The notes: a model not told the origin generated them from the letters alone. Counted from the first letter of the stretch, positions 8,305 through 17,143 are shown. The stretch is 64,000 bases of DNA from CACIAM-69d sp001698445 (GCF_043235035.1 NZ_JAZAQF010000090.1:1-64000), one strand, 5' to 3'. Numbers and translations: made by a program.

Positions 8305-10230
8305 ATGGGGCGATTAGCGCGGTGGCAGTGGGCGGTGTTGGTGCTGCCGTTGGTGGTGATGGTGGGGGTGGTGCTGTGGGCGGCTGGCTCTCAGTTGCAT
8401 GCTTGGGGTTTGAGTTGGATTTGGGGACTGTTTACCCTGATGCTGGTGGGCTGGCGTTGGTTGCTGGTGCGCTGGACAAAATCCATGGTGGGGCAAGTGG
8501 AAGCGGCGATCGCTTCGGCGGGGCTGGCGGACTGGGAACAGCGGGGCGATCACGTCGCGGTGCCGGTGAATGAAGGCGCGTTGGCGCGGGCGGAATTGGC
8601 CTTAACGGAACTGCTGCAAGCTTCCCAAAACGACCCGGCCCCTTGGGAGGATTGGGATCAGTTTTGGCAGCGTTGTTTGAGCTTAACGACGGCGGTGGCT
8701 CGAGCCTATTACCCGGAGGCTAGCTATCCCTTACTCAGTATTTATGTGCCCCAGGCCTATCGGTTAATGCGGGGGACAGTGGATGATTTGGATCGCTGGA
8801 TGCAGCAACTGGAGCCGGTTTTGGGCCAGGTGACCGTGGGCCAAGCCTACGAGACCTATACGCTGTATCAAAAGCTGGAGCCTTCCGTGCGTAAGGCGTT
8901 TCGGGCCTGGCAGTGGGCCCAGTGGTTTTTGAATCCAGTGGCGGCGGCGGCTCGAACCGCCACTCAAGGCTCCAGCAATCGAGCCGATCGCGCCCTGTTG
9001 GCGAATTTGGGGCAAGTGTTGCGGGAAACGGCTTTGCGGAATTTGGCGCGCCAGGCGATCGCCCTGTACGGTGGGGCCGGGTTACCGCCGGAAAATTTTG
9101 CCCCGATCGCCTCACCCATCCCCAAAGCCCAAACCCAAACCCTGCAAGCCTTGATTGCCCAAGCGGAACCGGAAGAGGCGATCGCCACCGCCGTGGTGAA
9201 TGTGTTGTTGTTGGGGCGAACGGGGGCCGGCAAAAGCAGCCTGGTGAATGGGCTGTTTGCGGCGGAGTTGGCGGAAACGGATGTGTTGCCCAACACCGAT
9301 CGGGTGGTGAGCTATGAGTGGGTGGCCGCCACGGGCGATCGGTTGCGGTTGTGGGACTCACCGGGCTATGAACAGGCGGGTAACCCAACGGCCGGAGAGC
9401 AGGCTCGGGCGGCCGCTCGGGCCGCAGACTTGATCCTGTTGGTGACTCCAGCGCTGGATCCGGCACTACAGATGGATTTGGACTGTTTGCGAGATTTGCA
9501 AACCGCTGGGGTAACGGCTCCGGTGATTGGGGTAATTTCCCAGGTGGATCGCTTGCGGCCCCTGCGAGAGTGGCAACCGCCCTACGACTGGCTGGGGGGC
9601 GATCGACCCAAGGAGCAATCGATGCGGGAAGCTGTGCAATATCGCGCCGAGTTGCTGGGGGCCCATTGCGATCGATTCTTGCCTGTGGTGCTGGGAGAGC
9701 GGGGGCCTTGGGGGCTGGAAACCCTTTCCCTGGCGTTACTCGAGGCGATCGGCCCAGCCCAGGAACTTCGCTTGGCCCGCTTCCTACGCGATCGGGAAGC
9801 CCGCGCCACGGCCGCCGCTCGCATCATCGATAAATATGTGTTCCAGATGTCCACCGCCCAAGGGCTGGCCCTGTTTCTCAAAAGCCCCGTTCTGCAACTC
9901 ATTTCGCGGGTGATGACCGGCTCTCCAACCCTGGCCTATCTGCTGGCCGAGCGCATCCCGATCGAGCAATTGCCCTTGGTGGTTGGTAAATTGCAACTGG
10001 CCTACGACCTGTTTAGCCTACTGCAACCAACAGCCAGCTTGGACGGCGAAGCGCGATCGCGCAATTTGGATTGGTTGTCCCTGTGGCCGCTGGTGACCGA
10101 CAACGATCAGCCACCGGAGCAGGAAGCCTGGGCCTTGGGCCATGCCCTGGTGGAACATTGGAGCCAAGAAACCCCGGTCAATACCCTGCGCGATCGGGTG
10201 CAGTTCTATCGCCAAGCGCGATTGGTCTAG
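8305..10230 (+). CDS. Membrane-anchored Era/YcjX-like GTPase
   Basis: About 641 residues. Two hydrophobic segments near the N-terminus (roughly residues 7-28 and 35-52) suggest a membrane hairpin. A P-loop GTPase domain follows: G1 GRTGAGKSS near 304-312, a conserved Thr region after it, G3 DSPG near 350 and a G4-like SQVD near 411. The order and spacing fit the TRAFAC/Era-type family often called GTPase or YcjX-like in cyanobacteria. The role is unknown. ATG at 8305 is preceded by GGGAG at 8291-8295; an in-frame TTG at 8296 would add three residues. A perfect hairpin overlaps the stop codon. Confidence 0.8.
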   Translation: MGRLARWQWAVLVLPLVVMVGVVLWAAGSQLHAWGLSWIWGLFTLMLVGWRWLLVRWTKSMVGQVEAAIASAGLADWEQRGDHVAVPVNEGALARAELALTELLQASQNDPAPWEDWDQFWQRCLSLTTAVARAYYPEASYPLLSIYVPQAYRLMRGTVDDLDRWMQQLEPVLGQVTVGQAYETYTLYQKLEPSVRKAFRAWQWAQWFLNPVAAAARTATQGSSNRADRALLANLGQVLRETALRNLARQAIALYGGAGLPPENFAPIASPIPKAQTQTLQALIAQAEPEEAIATAVVNVLLLGRTGAGKSSLVNGLFAAELAETDVLPNTDRVVSYEWVAATGDRLRLWDSPGYEQAGNPTAGEQARAAARAADLILLVTPALDPALQMDLDCLRDLQTAGVTAPVIGVISQVDRLRPLREWQPPYDWLGGDRPKEQSMREAVQYRAELLGAHCDRFLPVVLGERGPWGLETLSLALLEAIGPAQELRLARFLRDREARATAAARIIDKYVFQMSTAQGLALFLKSPVLQLISRVMTGSPTLAYLLAERIPIEQLPLVVGKLQLAYDLFSLLQPTASLDGEARSRNLDWLSLWPLVTDNDQPPEQEAWALGHALVEHWSQETPVNTLRDRVQFYRQARLV

Positions 10231-10246
10231 GCAAAATCGGCCTAGA
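10226..10246 (+). terminator. Hairpin overlapping the GTPase stop codon
   Basis: TCTAGGC (10226-10232) pairs perfectly with GCCTAGA (10240-10246) around a 7-base loop, and includes the TAG stop. No T-run follows, so it is an mRNA 3'-end hairpin or weak terminator rather than a canonical one. Confidence 0.35.
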
Positions 10247-10674
10247 ACCGCTGGAACGGGCGATCGCAGCAGATAAATCTCCATGGCGAAGGAACGCGCC
10301 TTGACCCGAACGGAGTCGGAATTTCGCGCTAATCGCATCCCTGCTGCTTTTTGGCGAAAAATTGAGCAAAATCAATTCAGAACTTTAACGCACCATTGAT
10401 CGGCTGCTAAGGCGGGAGATTAATTTGTGATGATGCATTATCGAAACTTTAACTACAAGTATCACAAATTTACGGCGGCCATTCAGATCATCCGTTAACA
10501 TTGGAGAAGACTTGGTGCTATTTGCACATTTTGCAACTCAAATTTAAATTTCTAATCCTCTGGTGCTCTTTATAAATACTTAATCTGATGCAGATATTCA
10601 TAGTTATGGTCTGCCCTGGGCTGATTGTTTGATGTTTAGTGTTTGGGTAACTCGCTAAGAGCGATTCCTAAGCA
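10247..10674. other. Intergenic, no gene seen
   Basis: AT-rich spacer between the GTPase and the PAS kinase. I see no convincing reading frame or RNA. A homopolymer-rich stretch near 10535-10585 could hold a promoter, but no clear -35/-10 pair can be assigned. Confidence 0.4.
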
Positions 10675-10791
10675 GATGTCTGAAAAGCCATAGCTACTCC
10701 TTTCAGGTTTCATCGCAAACAAGGGGCTTAAGCCCCTTGCCTTCGTGATGATTGGTGCTTGGCAAATAATCCAAGACGCTTTTCAGACATC
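10675..10791. repeat. 117-bp element with 14-bp terminal inverted repeats and central palindrome
   Basis: GATGTCTGAAAAGC at 10675-10688 is exactly repeated in inverse at 10778-10791. Between them, 10720-10739 is a perfect 20-bp palindrome centred on CTTAAG. The same 20-bp palindrome recurs at 42772-42791. The form suits a miniature transposable element or a palindrome-associated relic of an IS200/IS605 element. A bidirectional terminator is the alternative. Confidence 0.6.
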
Positions 10792-10838
10792 CACTCAACA
10801 AGATTGCTAATTTTCTTTCCATTCAACAACTGACTGTC

Positions 10839-12152
10839 ATGTCAAACCAGTTTCTTGGCATCACTGAAAAACTCAGTTTCCTGATTCAGCAAACTCCCTT
10901 AGCACTGATTGAATGGAACCAAGATTTCTGTGTCATCAGTTGGAACCCGGCTGCCGAAAAAATCTTTGGTTATTCTGCGGAAGAAATCTATCTGCAACCG
11001 GTTAGCCGGATTGTGTCGCCAACCATTCAAACGACCCTCAAGCCCTTGATGGTGGCCCTGCTAGAGGAGCGCAAAACGGTTGTTTATCAAAATGAAAATC
11101 TCCGCAAAGACGGCAGCACCATTATTTGTGAATGGATTAACACGCCGGTTTTTGATGACGAAGGCCGGATGCTATCCATTTACTCGATCGCCCAGAATGT
11201 GACCGATCGGGTGACGGCCGAACGACGTTTGCAAGAATCCGAGGCTCAGCTCTTAGAAAAGTCCACGACCCTCGAGCAGGTGGTGGAACAGCTTCAGCAA
11301 GCGCAAATTCAACTGGTGCAAAGTGAAAAAATGTCAGCCCTGGGGAATTTGGTCGCCGGGGTCGCCCATGAAATTAATAATCCTTTGGGGTTTTTAAAGG
11401 GCAATATTCGCCCAGCATTGGAGCACCTGGAGGATCTGTTTGCCCTGTTAGATGCCTATGCGGAACATCACCCCAATCCCCATCAGCAGGTACAGCAACT
11501 CATTGAAGAAGTTGATTTAGAATTTATTCGCCAGGACTTGCCCAAGCTTTTGGAATCAATGAATCAAGGAATTGATCGCATTAAAACAATTAGTGATAGC
11601 TTAAGGACTTTCTCGCGCTTAGATAGTGAATATCCAGTTAGTTTTGACTTGCAAGATGGATTGGATAGCACAATTTTATTACTAAAACATCGCCTGAAAT
11701 CCCATGATCATCGGCCAGCCATTCAGGTCATTAAAAATTATGGTGATGTGCCTGAAGTGGAATGTTTTGCCGGTCAACTGAATCAGGTGTTTATGAATTT
11801 GCTGGCTAATGCGATCGATGAACTGGATGAAGCTTGCCGCGATCACAGCTTCCAGGAACTAAGCGAACATCCACCCCAAATCATCATCACCACTGCCCTA
11901 GCTGCGGATCAAAAATCGGTTCACCTATCCATCCAGGACAATGGGCGCGGCATTGCTGAGGAGCTGCAAAGCCAGATTTTTGAGCATTTATTTACAACTA
12001 AATTGGTGGGCAAAGGAACTGGCTTGGGCTTAACCCTGTCTCGACAAGTGATTGAAGAAAAGCATGGCGGTCGATTGTGGTTGGAGTCCCAGTTAGGGGT
12101 GGGCACAACCTTTATGATTGAGTTGCCGCTGGTTTGTGTAGATAGGAGTTAG
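10839..12152 (+). CDS. PAS-domain histidine kinase
   Basis: 437 residues, no membrane segment. An N-terminal PAS domain (about 10-125) contains LIEWNQDFCVISWNPAAE and IFGYSAEE. A short coiled coil (125-160) follows. The kinase core has its phospho-acceptor His177 in AGVAHEINNP, an N-box NLLANAIDELDE, a G1 box DNGRGIA and a G2 box GKGTGLGL. Kinases of this type sense redox or small ligands through PAS and phosphorylate a response regulator, none of which is encoded next to it. The core is closely similar to the C-terminus of the giant kinase at 2582-8005, including the HHPNP and YGDVPEVECF segments, pointing to duplication. The PP2C gene follows after two bases, so the two are surely co-transcribed. 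Confidence 0.93.
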   Translation: MSNQFLGITEKLSFLIQQTPLALIEWNQDFCVISWNPAAEKIFGYSAEEIYLQPVSRIVSPTIQTTLKPLMVALLEERKTVVYQNENLRKDGSTIICEWINTPVFDDEGRMLSIYSIAQNVTDRVTAERRLQESEAQLLEKSTTLEQVVEQLQQAQIQLVQSEKMSALGNLVAGVAHEINNPLGFLKGNIRPALEHLEDLFALLDAYAEHHPNPHQQVQQLIEEVDLEFIRQDLPKLLESMNQGIDRIKTISDSLRTFSRLDSEYPVSFDLQDGLDSTILLLKHRLKSHDHRPAIQVIKNYGDVPEVECFAGQLNQVFMNLLANAIDELDEACRDHSFQELSEHPPQIIITTALAADQKSVHLSIQDNGRGIAEELQSQIFEHLFTTKLVGKGTGLGLTLSRQVIEEKHGGRLWLESQLGVGTTFMIELPLVCVDRS

Positions 12153-12154
12153 GA

Positions 12155-12967
12155 TTGAGCGTCATTGGTCAGGAAGTTGCATCGCTGCAACTTGGGATGC
12201 AACTGGAATCGATGCGGATCGCATCGATCGCCCTGTCGGTGGCGGGTAGTCGGCATCGGCGGGCGGCGGAACCTTGCCAAGATGCCAGTGGTTGGGCCTT
12301 GGGCGATCGGGCAGGATTTGCGGTGGTGGCCGATGGAGCCGGATCGGCCAGTGCCTCCGATCTGGGGGCCCAGGTGGCGGTGGAAACGGTTTTAACGCTG
12401 TTACCCCGTTGGCAGCGGCAGCGATCGCCCCGATCGTTGGCGGATTGGTTGCCGTTGTTGCGGGCGGTGGTGCGGGCGGCTCGGTGGGCGGTCGATCGGG
12501 CAGCACGCGATCGGGATTTGGCCTTGCGAGAGTTGGCTTGCACCTTGGTGGTGACGGTGGCCTTACCAACGGGATTGGCGATCGCCCAAATTGGCGATGG
12601 GGCGGTGGTGATTCAAGATGCCCAGGGTAATTGGCAAACGCTCACGCAGCCGGAACAGGGCGAATTTGCCAACGAAACCCGATTTTTGCAGGAGCTAGGG
12701 GCCGCCCGATCGCCTCAGTTGGTCACTTGGCTCGGTGATTGGCAGTCTCTCGCGCTATTTTCCGATGGTTTGCAGCGCTTGGCCTTGCAAGAACCCGATC
12801 AATCGCCTTTTCAGCCCTTTTTTCAGCCGTTGTTTCGGTTTTTAGCCCAAAACCAAGACCTGACCGTCGTGATCGATCGGCTGCGGGCGTTTTTGGAGTC
12901 CGATCGAATCGCCCAGCGCACCGATGATGATGTCACACTAATTTTGGTTCAACGTTTGGCTGATTGA
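12155..12967 (+). CDS. PP2C-family (PPM) protein phosphatase-like protein
   Basis: 270 residues from TTG 12155, preceded by AGGAG inside the kinase stop region. Motifs match the PP2C_2 family: RRAAEPCQDA near 35-44, the metal-site VVADGAGS near 56-63, IGDGAVV, and TDDDVTLIL near the C-terminus corresponding to the canonical D-N-x-T. These residues coordinate two Mn/Mg ions that hydrolyse phospho-Ser/Thr. Relatives in bacteria often accompany a von Willebrand protein and a kinase (the TerY-C triad), but here the partner is the histidine kinase directly upstream. It could oppose a Ser/Thr kinase such as the one at 2582-8005; that is inference. A later ATG at 12197 is a possible alternative start. 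Confidence 0.8.
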   Translation: MSVIGQEVASLQLGMQLESMRIASIALSVAGSRHRRAAEPCQDASGWALGDRAGFAVVADGAGSASASDLGAQVAVETVLTLLPRWQRQRSPRSLADWLPLLRAVVRAARWAVDRAARDRDLALRELACTLVVTVALPTGLAIAQIGDGAVVIQDAQGNWQTLTQPEQGEFANETRFLQELGAARSPQLVTWLGDWQSLALFSDGLQRLALQEPDQSPFQPFFQPLFRFLAQNQDLTVVIDRLRAFLESDRIAQRTDDDVTLILVQRLAD

Positions 12968-13041
12968 ACCGAAGCATCATCCCAAAAACAAGCCCAAAAG
13001 CAATCCCAAGAACACTCTCAAAAACAATCTTAAAACTGGCT

Positions 13042-13227
13042 ATGCAACCGGATTTGCCCCCCAACTCCAATCCTCCAACGGCTCCCCGATCGCCCGATCG
13101 GCTCCTGCAAGCGACCCAGTGGATCGTGCTAGGGGCCATTGCCCTGGCTTGGGTTGGCCCGGCCTTCAGCCCCAGCGCCGAACCCACCTCCGAAACCCCC
13201 AAACCGGCGATCGAACAGGGGCGTTAG
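13042..13227 (+). CDS. Small single-span membrane protein upstream of lnt
   Basis: A 61-residue frame from ATG 13042. A Pro/Ser-rich N-terminus is followed by one hydrophobic segment, WIVLGAIALAWVGPAF, at about residues 27-42, then a polar tail. It ends 3 bp before the lnt start, as expected for translational coupling. I do not recognise a family. The tight placement between the PP2C gene and lnt is the main support. Confidence 0.5.
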   Translation: MQPDLPPNSNPPTAPRSPDRLLQATQWIVLGAIALAWVGPAFSPSAEPTSETPKPAIEQGR

Positions 13228-13230
13228 GGC

Positions 13231-14883
13231 GTGTTTGGTCGCAAAACTGGGGAGCAAGGCACGGATTTTCTGAGTCGTTGGGTCAGCGGCGTTGCGCCCA
13301 CCGCTGGCGAGCCAGGGCCAAGGCGATCGCTGTGGAGTCGTTGGCAGCGATCGGCTCTGGCCTTGGGGGCTGGGGTGGTGATGGGGCTGGGGCCGGAGCC
13401 GGTGGGCTGGTGGCCGCTCCCCTGGGTGGCGATCGCCCCACTGTGGTGGTTGCTGGCAAACCCAACGCTCAATTGGCGCGATCGACTTGGTTTGGGCTGG
13501 CTTTGGGGTTTGGGCTACAACCTCGTGGCGGTATTTTGGCTCACGGGCCTACATCCCATGATGTGGCTGGGAGTCTCCTGGGCCACCAGCCTCACCATTG
13601 CCTTGGTGTGCTGGTTGGTGGCGGCCGGTTGGGCCGGGTCACAGGTCGCCTGCTGGGCGGTGGGGTTTGGGCTGCTACACCGCAGATTGGCGGGGCGATC
13701 GGCCGGCGGACGCTGGGCGCTGGGCCTGGCCCTGTGGTTGGTGACGGAATGGCTCTGGAACCAATCTCCCTTGGCTTGGACGGGATTGGGCCTGACCCAA
13801 GCGCCTCATAACTTAGCGATTTTGCACTTGGGTCAACTGTCTGGCCCCGCCCTGGTAACGGCGGTGATTGTGGGGGTGAATGGAGCCTGGGCAGAAGCTT
13901 GGTTGACCCATCGGCGGCGTTGGTGGGCCGGGGCGATCGCGCTGTTGCTGTTGGGCCATGGCTTGGGGGCCGCTTTGGCTGCCCAGCCCTTAGCCGATCG
14001 CCCCGCTGCGGCCCTGACGATCGGGGTAATCCAAGGCAACATTCCCAACGATCTGAAATTTGGCTCCGAGGGTTGGCGCAGGGCCCTCACGGGCTATCAA
14101 CGAGGCTATGAAACCCTGGCGGCGGCGGGCGTTGACGGCGTGCTGATTCCCGAAACGGCCTTGCCAATGGTCTGGACGGCAGAAGCCACCCGCGATCGAC
14201 GTAATGAATTCCTGTCGGCAGTGCTCGATCGGGCTGTGCCCGTGTGGTTGGGCCTGTTTGCGCCCGATCGCCAGCAACCCGATCGCCTCACCAACAGCCT
14301 CATTTCCCTCGATCGCACCGGAAAAGCCGTGGGTCGCTATGACAAAGTGCGCCTTGTGCCCCTGGGGGAATATATTCCCTTTGAGTCTGTGATCGGCGGC
14401 TTCATCGATCGCCTATCGCCACTGGACACCAAATTGGCCCTCGGCCAGCCAAACCAGCGCCTCAACACTCCCTTTGGCCAAGCGATCGCCTTGATTTGCT
14501 ATGACTCAGCCCATGCGGAATTGGCGCGATCGCAGGCAGCCAGCGGCGGGCAATTCATCCTCTCGGCAGCCAACAACGCCCATTACCGGCCCACGATGTT
14601 TGCCCAACACCACGCCCAAGACGTGATGCGGGCGATCGAAACCGATCGATGGGTGGCCCGCGCCGCCAACACCGGCTATTCCGCCTTCATCGATCCCCAC
14701 GGAGTCACCCACTGGCGATCGCGCCCCAACGTCTATGAACTCCATGCCACCGAAATCTATCGCCGCACCCAGCAAACACCCTACGTCCGTTGGGGCGATT
14801 GGCTCACACCCCTGGCTGTTCCCTTGGCCTTGGCGGTGAGCTGGAGGTTGCGGAATGCTGGTGCATCCTTGCCCGATCGCTAG
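13231..14883 (+). CDS. lnt: Apolipoprotein N-acyltransferase
   Basis: 550 residues from GTG 13231. An N-terminal set of hydrophobic helices (about residues 40-250) precedes a nitrilase-fold domain in the periplasm. The catalytic triad positions are visible: Glu in IPETALP, Lys in YDKVRLVPLGEYIPF and Cys in LICYDSAH. The enzyme transfers a fatty acyl chain from phospholipid to the N-terminal Cys of lipoproteins, the last step of lipoprotein maturation. A likely client, the DUF4349 lipoprotein, lies at 55896-56825. It is coupled to the preceding 61-codon gene. Confidence 0.93.
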   Translation: MFGRKTGEQGTDFLSRWVSGVAPTAGEPGPRRSLWSRWQRSALALGAGVVMGLGPEPVGWWPLPWVAIAPLWWLLANPTLNWRDRLGLGWLWGLGYNLVAVFWLTGLHPMMWLGVSWATSLTIALVCWLVAAGWAGSQVACWAVGFGLLHRRLAGRSAGGRWALGLALWLVTEWLWNQSPLAWTGLGLTQAPHNLAILHLGQLSGPALVTAVIVGVNGAWAEAWLTHRRRWWAGAIALLLLGHGLGAALAAQPLADRPAAALTIGVIQGNIPNDLKFGSEGWRRALTGYQRGYETLAAAGVDGVLIPETALPMVWTAEATRDRRNEFLSAVLDRAVPVWLGLFAPDRQQPDRLTNSLISLDRTGKAVGRYDKVRLVPLGEYIPFESVIGGFIDRLSPLDTKLALGQPNQRLNTPFGQAIALICYDSAHAELARSQAASGGQFILSAANNAHYRPTMFAQHHAQDVMRAIETDRWVARAANTGYSAFIDPHGVTHWRSRPNVYELHATEIYRRTQQTPYVRWGDWLTPLAVPLALAVSWRLRNAGASLPDR

Positions 14884-14955
14884 GGACAATTCGCCCAGCG
14901 GAGCCAGCAATTTCCCCTGTCCCAATGCTCTGTGCCAACCCCACAATCAGCGGGT

Positions 14956-15048
14956 TTATTGGGATCGGCTAAAAATTTGCCACATGATGAATAGTGTGAA
15001 TCCCACATAGCCAATCACCGTGGCCCAATCCATCCAATGGTCGCCCAT
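14956..15048 (-). CDS. 30-residue single-span membrane protein downstream of accC
   Basis: The minus strand from ATG 15048 reads MGDHWMDWATVIGYVGFTLF then a short hydrophobic tail ending WQIFSRSQ, with TAA at 14956. One membrane helix covers roughly residues 9-25. GGAG lies 8 bases before the ATG. It is in the same direction as accC and begins 62 bp after its stop, so it may be co-transcribed. The size and shape resemble the small single-helix subunits of photosynthetic complexes, but I cannot match it to any named one. Confidence 0.5.
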   Translation of the reverse strand: MGDHWMDWATVIGYVGFTLFIMWQIFSRSQ

Positions 15049-15110
15049 GGTTGACTCCGAAACAGGTTAGGAAGGTGGTCAGCAATTCAGGGGTTAGGAT
15101 TAACGCTTGA

Positions 15111-16469
15111 TTAGCGCTTTTTATTTTTGCTCATCCACTCTTCAACAAAATTGGTATAAACTTCGCCACCAATAAACTCTGGCGATTCCATGATTTTTTG
15201 GTGAAAACCGATCGTGGTGTTCACCCCGGTGATGGCACATTCGCGCAGGGCACGCTTCATCCGGGCGATCGCGCTGGAGCGATCGGGGCCCCAAACAATC
15301 AATTTGCCAATCAAAGAATCGTAGTAGGCCGGAATTTCATAATCGGGATAAACGTGGGAATCGATCCGCACCCCCGGGCCACCCGGCGGCAAATAGGCCC
15401 CAATTCGACCGGGGCAAGGGCGGAAATTTTGATCGGGATCTTCCGCATTAATTCGACATTCGATCGCATGGCCGCGCAACTGAACCTGATCTTGGGTGAG
15501 GCGCAGTTTTTCCCCTTGGGCAATCCGCAATTGTTCAGCGATCAAATCCAGGCCGCAAACCATTTCCGTGACTGGATGTTCAACCTGAATGCGGGTGTTC
15601 ATTTCCATAAAATAGAAATTGCCCGATCGATCCACCAGAAACTCCACCGTTCCTGCGCCCACATAGTCGATCGACTTGGCCGCTGCCACGGCCGCACTGC
15701 CCATTTTTTCCCGCAACTCCGGATTCAACACAGGGCTAGGCGCTTCTTCCAGGAGCTTTTGGTGGCGGCGCTGAATTGAACAATCCCGCTCACCCAGGTG
15801 GATCACGTTGCCATGGCTGTCGGCCAAAATTTGGAACTCAATATGCCGCGGCCGTTCAATGAACTTCTCGATGTAGAGGCCCGGGTTGCCAAAGGCCGCT
15901 TCCGCTTCCCCTTGGGCTGCTTGGAACAGCTTGGGCAACTCTTCGGCACTGCGCACCAAACGCATTCCACGACCGCCACCGCCCGCCGTGGCCTTAATCA
16001 TCACGGGATAGCCAATCTCATTGGCCAACTCCAGGGCCGCTTCCTCGTTCTGCACCAGTCCTTCGCTGCCGGGAACCGTGGGCACGCCGGCCCGTTGCAT
16101 GGTTTCCTTGGCGGTGGACTTGTCGCCCATGGCCCGAATCGCGGCCGGCGAGGGGCCAATGAAGGCAATTTGGTGATCGTTACAAATCTCGACAAATTTT
16201 GCGTTTTCTGCCAAAAAACCGTAACCCGGGTGAATGGCTGTGGCGTTGTGGGTCAGAGCGGCAGCGATGATGTTGGGAATGTTCAGGTAGCTTTTGCTGC
16301 TGGCTGCGTCGCCGATGCAAACGGCTTCGTCGGCAAGCTGTACGTGCAGGGCTTGTCGATCGGCGGTGGAGTGAACAGCCACGGTGGAAATTCCCAGTTC
16401 TTCGCAGGCTCGGATCACCCGAACGGCGATTTCTCCACGGTTGGCAATCAGGACTTTTGAAAAGCGCAT
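15111..16469 (-). CDS. accC: Biotin carboxylase subunit of acetyl-CoA carboxylase
   Basis: 452 residues, the usual length. The N-terminal domain begins FSKVLIANRGEIAVRVIRA. The ATP-grasp glycine-rich loop KATAGGGGRGMR and the active-site segment MEMNTRIQVEHPVTE are intact. It carboxylates biotin on BCCP using ATP and bicarbonate, the first step of fatty acid synthesis. accB is not adjacent, as is usual in cyanobacteria. Confidence 0.98.
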   Translation of the reverse strand: MRFSKVLIANRGEIAVRVIRACEELGISTVAVHSTADRQALHVQLADEAVCIGDAASSKSYLNIPNIIAAALTHNATAIHPGYGFLAENAKFVEICNDHQIAFIGPSPAAIRAMGDKSTAKETMQRAGVPTVPGSEGLVQNEEAALELANEIGYPVMIKATAGGGGRGMRLVRSAEELPKLFQAAQGEAEAAFGNPGLYIEKFIERPRHIEFQILADSHGNVIHLGERDCSIQRRHQKLLEEAPSPVLNPELREKMGSAAVAAAKSIDYVGAGTVEFLVDRSGNFYFMEMNTRIQVEHPVTEMVCGLDLIAEQLRIAQGEKLRLTQDQVQLRGHAIECRINAEDPDQNFRPCPGRIGAYLPPGGPGVRIDSHVYPDYEIPAYYDSLIGKLIVWGPDRSSAIARMKRALRECAITGVNTTIGFHQKIMESPEFIGGEVYTNFVEEWMSKNKKR

Positions 16470-16957
16470 TGTCGTACGATCGCAGGTGGGGCGCGGTAGC
16501 CAATCCTATCATCGTGGGTGGCCTGCGGGCGATCGGGCGGCGGAGTCTGGGGAAATCGGGCCGAGGGTGGCGCTTGTGCTGGATCCTTTGGGATCTCGTT
16601 CAATCTCGGCTCAAGATTTGGCTCAATCAATATCTGGATTTGGCTCAGTATTTGGCATTTGGCTCAAGATTTAGCTCGATGCTCGATACCGCTTGAATTT
16701 GACCCCGATTGAATTTGATTCAGTATCTAGCCCAATTCTTCGATCTTGGCTCCAGCACCATCCCAATCTGCATCCCGATGTGTATCCCGATCTGCATGAA
16801 TCTGTTGATGAACCTCAGCCAAGGCTCAACAAAACGATCGAAGAATGCTATACTGCTACGGCTGGTTTGACGGGTAACAGTGATTTGCCCCCGACATCCT
16901 CAGTTGGGTTCAGCAATATCTCCAAAAATTCACACCAGCATCATCAGTGAATCACCT
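16470..16957. other. Intergenic between accC and tRNA-Leu, repeat-bearing
   Basis: 488 bp without a credible gene. It holds the 12-bp tandem array listed separately and a second patch at 16757-16797 with three near-copies of CATCCCGATCTG. The accC promoter should lie at the left end and the tRNA promoter at the right end, but neither can be placed with confidence. Confidence 0.5.
16608..16672. repeat. Degenerate 12-bp tandem repeat
   Basis: Units of about 12 bp related to GGCTCAAGATTT: exact copies at 16608-16619 and 16661-16672, with variants GGCTCAATCAAT (16620) and GGCTCAGTATTT (16642) between them. Confidence 0.65.
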
Positions 16958-17038
16958 GCGGATGTGGCGGAATTGGTATACGCGCACGTTTGAGGGGCGT
17001 GTGGCTTTGCCTTGCGGGTTCGAGTCCCGCCATCCGCA
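16958..17038 (+). tRNA. trnL-GAG: tRNA-Leu (anticodon GAG)
   Basis: An 81-nt cloverleaf. The acceptor stem GCGGATG pairs with CATCCGC (17031-17037). The D arm is followed by anticodon stem CACGT/GCGTG with loop TTGAGGG, giving anticodon GAG (reads CTC/CTT). A long class II variable arm and T arm GCGGGTTCGAGTCCCGC follow. The CCA end is not encoded. A strong terminator follows at 17111. Confidence 0.95.
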
Positions 17039-17110
17039 TCGAATTCTAGATTGGACTTCATCCAGAGCATTTTGAAACCTGGCTTGAGCGTCCTCAGCTC
17101 ATAACCTGCG

Positions 17111-17143
17111 ACCGGATCATTGATTTTCAGTGATCCGGTTTTT
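17111..17143 (+). terminator. Rho-independent terminator after tRNA-Leu
   Basis: ACCGGATCA (17111-17119) pairs with TGATCCGGT (17131-17139) over an 11-base loop, with T residues to 17143. A perfect 9-bp stem. The remainder of 17039-17367 shows no gene. Confidence 0.85.

Noticed and set aside
8735..9466. Minus-strand Pro-rich frame inside the GTPase gene
   Set aside because: Shadow of a GC-rich gene; composition is Pro/Arg/Ser without domain.
16693..16950. 85-codon frame before tRNA-Leu
   Set aside because: Encoded by degenerate repeats; no ribosome site or recognisable sequence.
16958..17143. tRNA-Leu as an integration site
   Set aside because: No integrase, no repeat of the tRNA 3' end and normal chromosomal genes on both sides.
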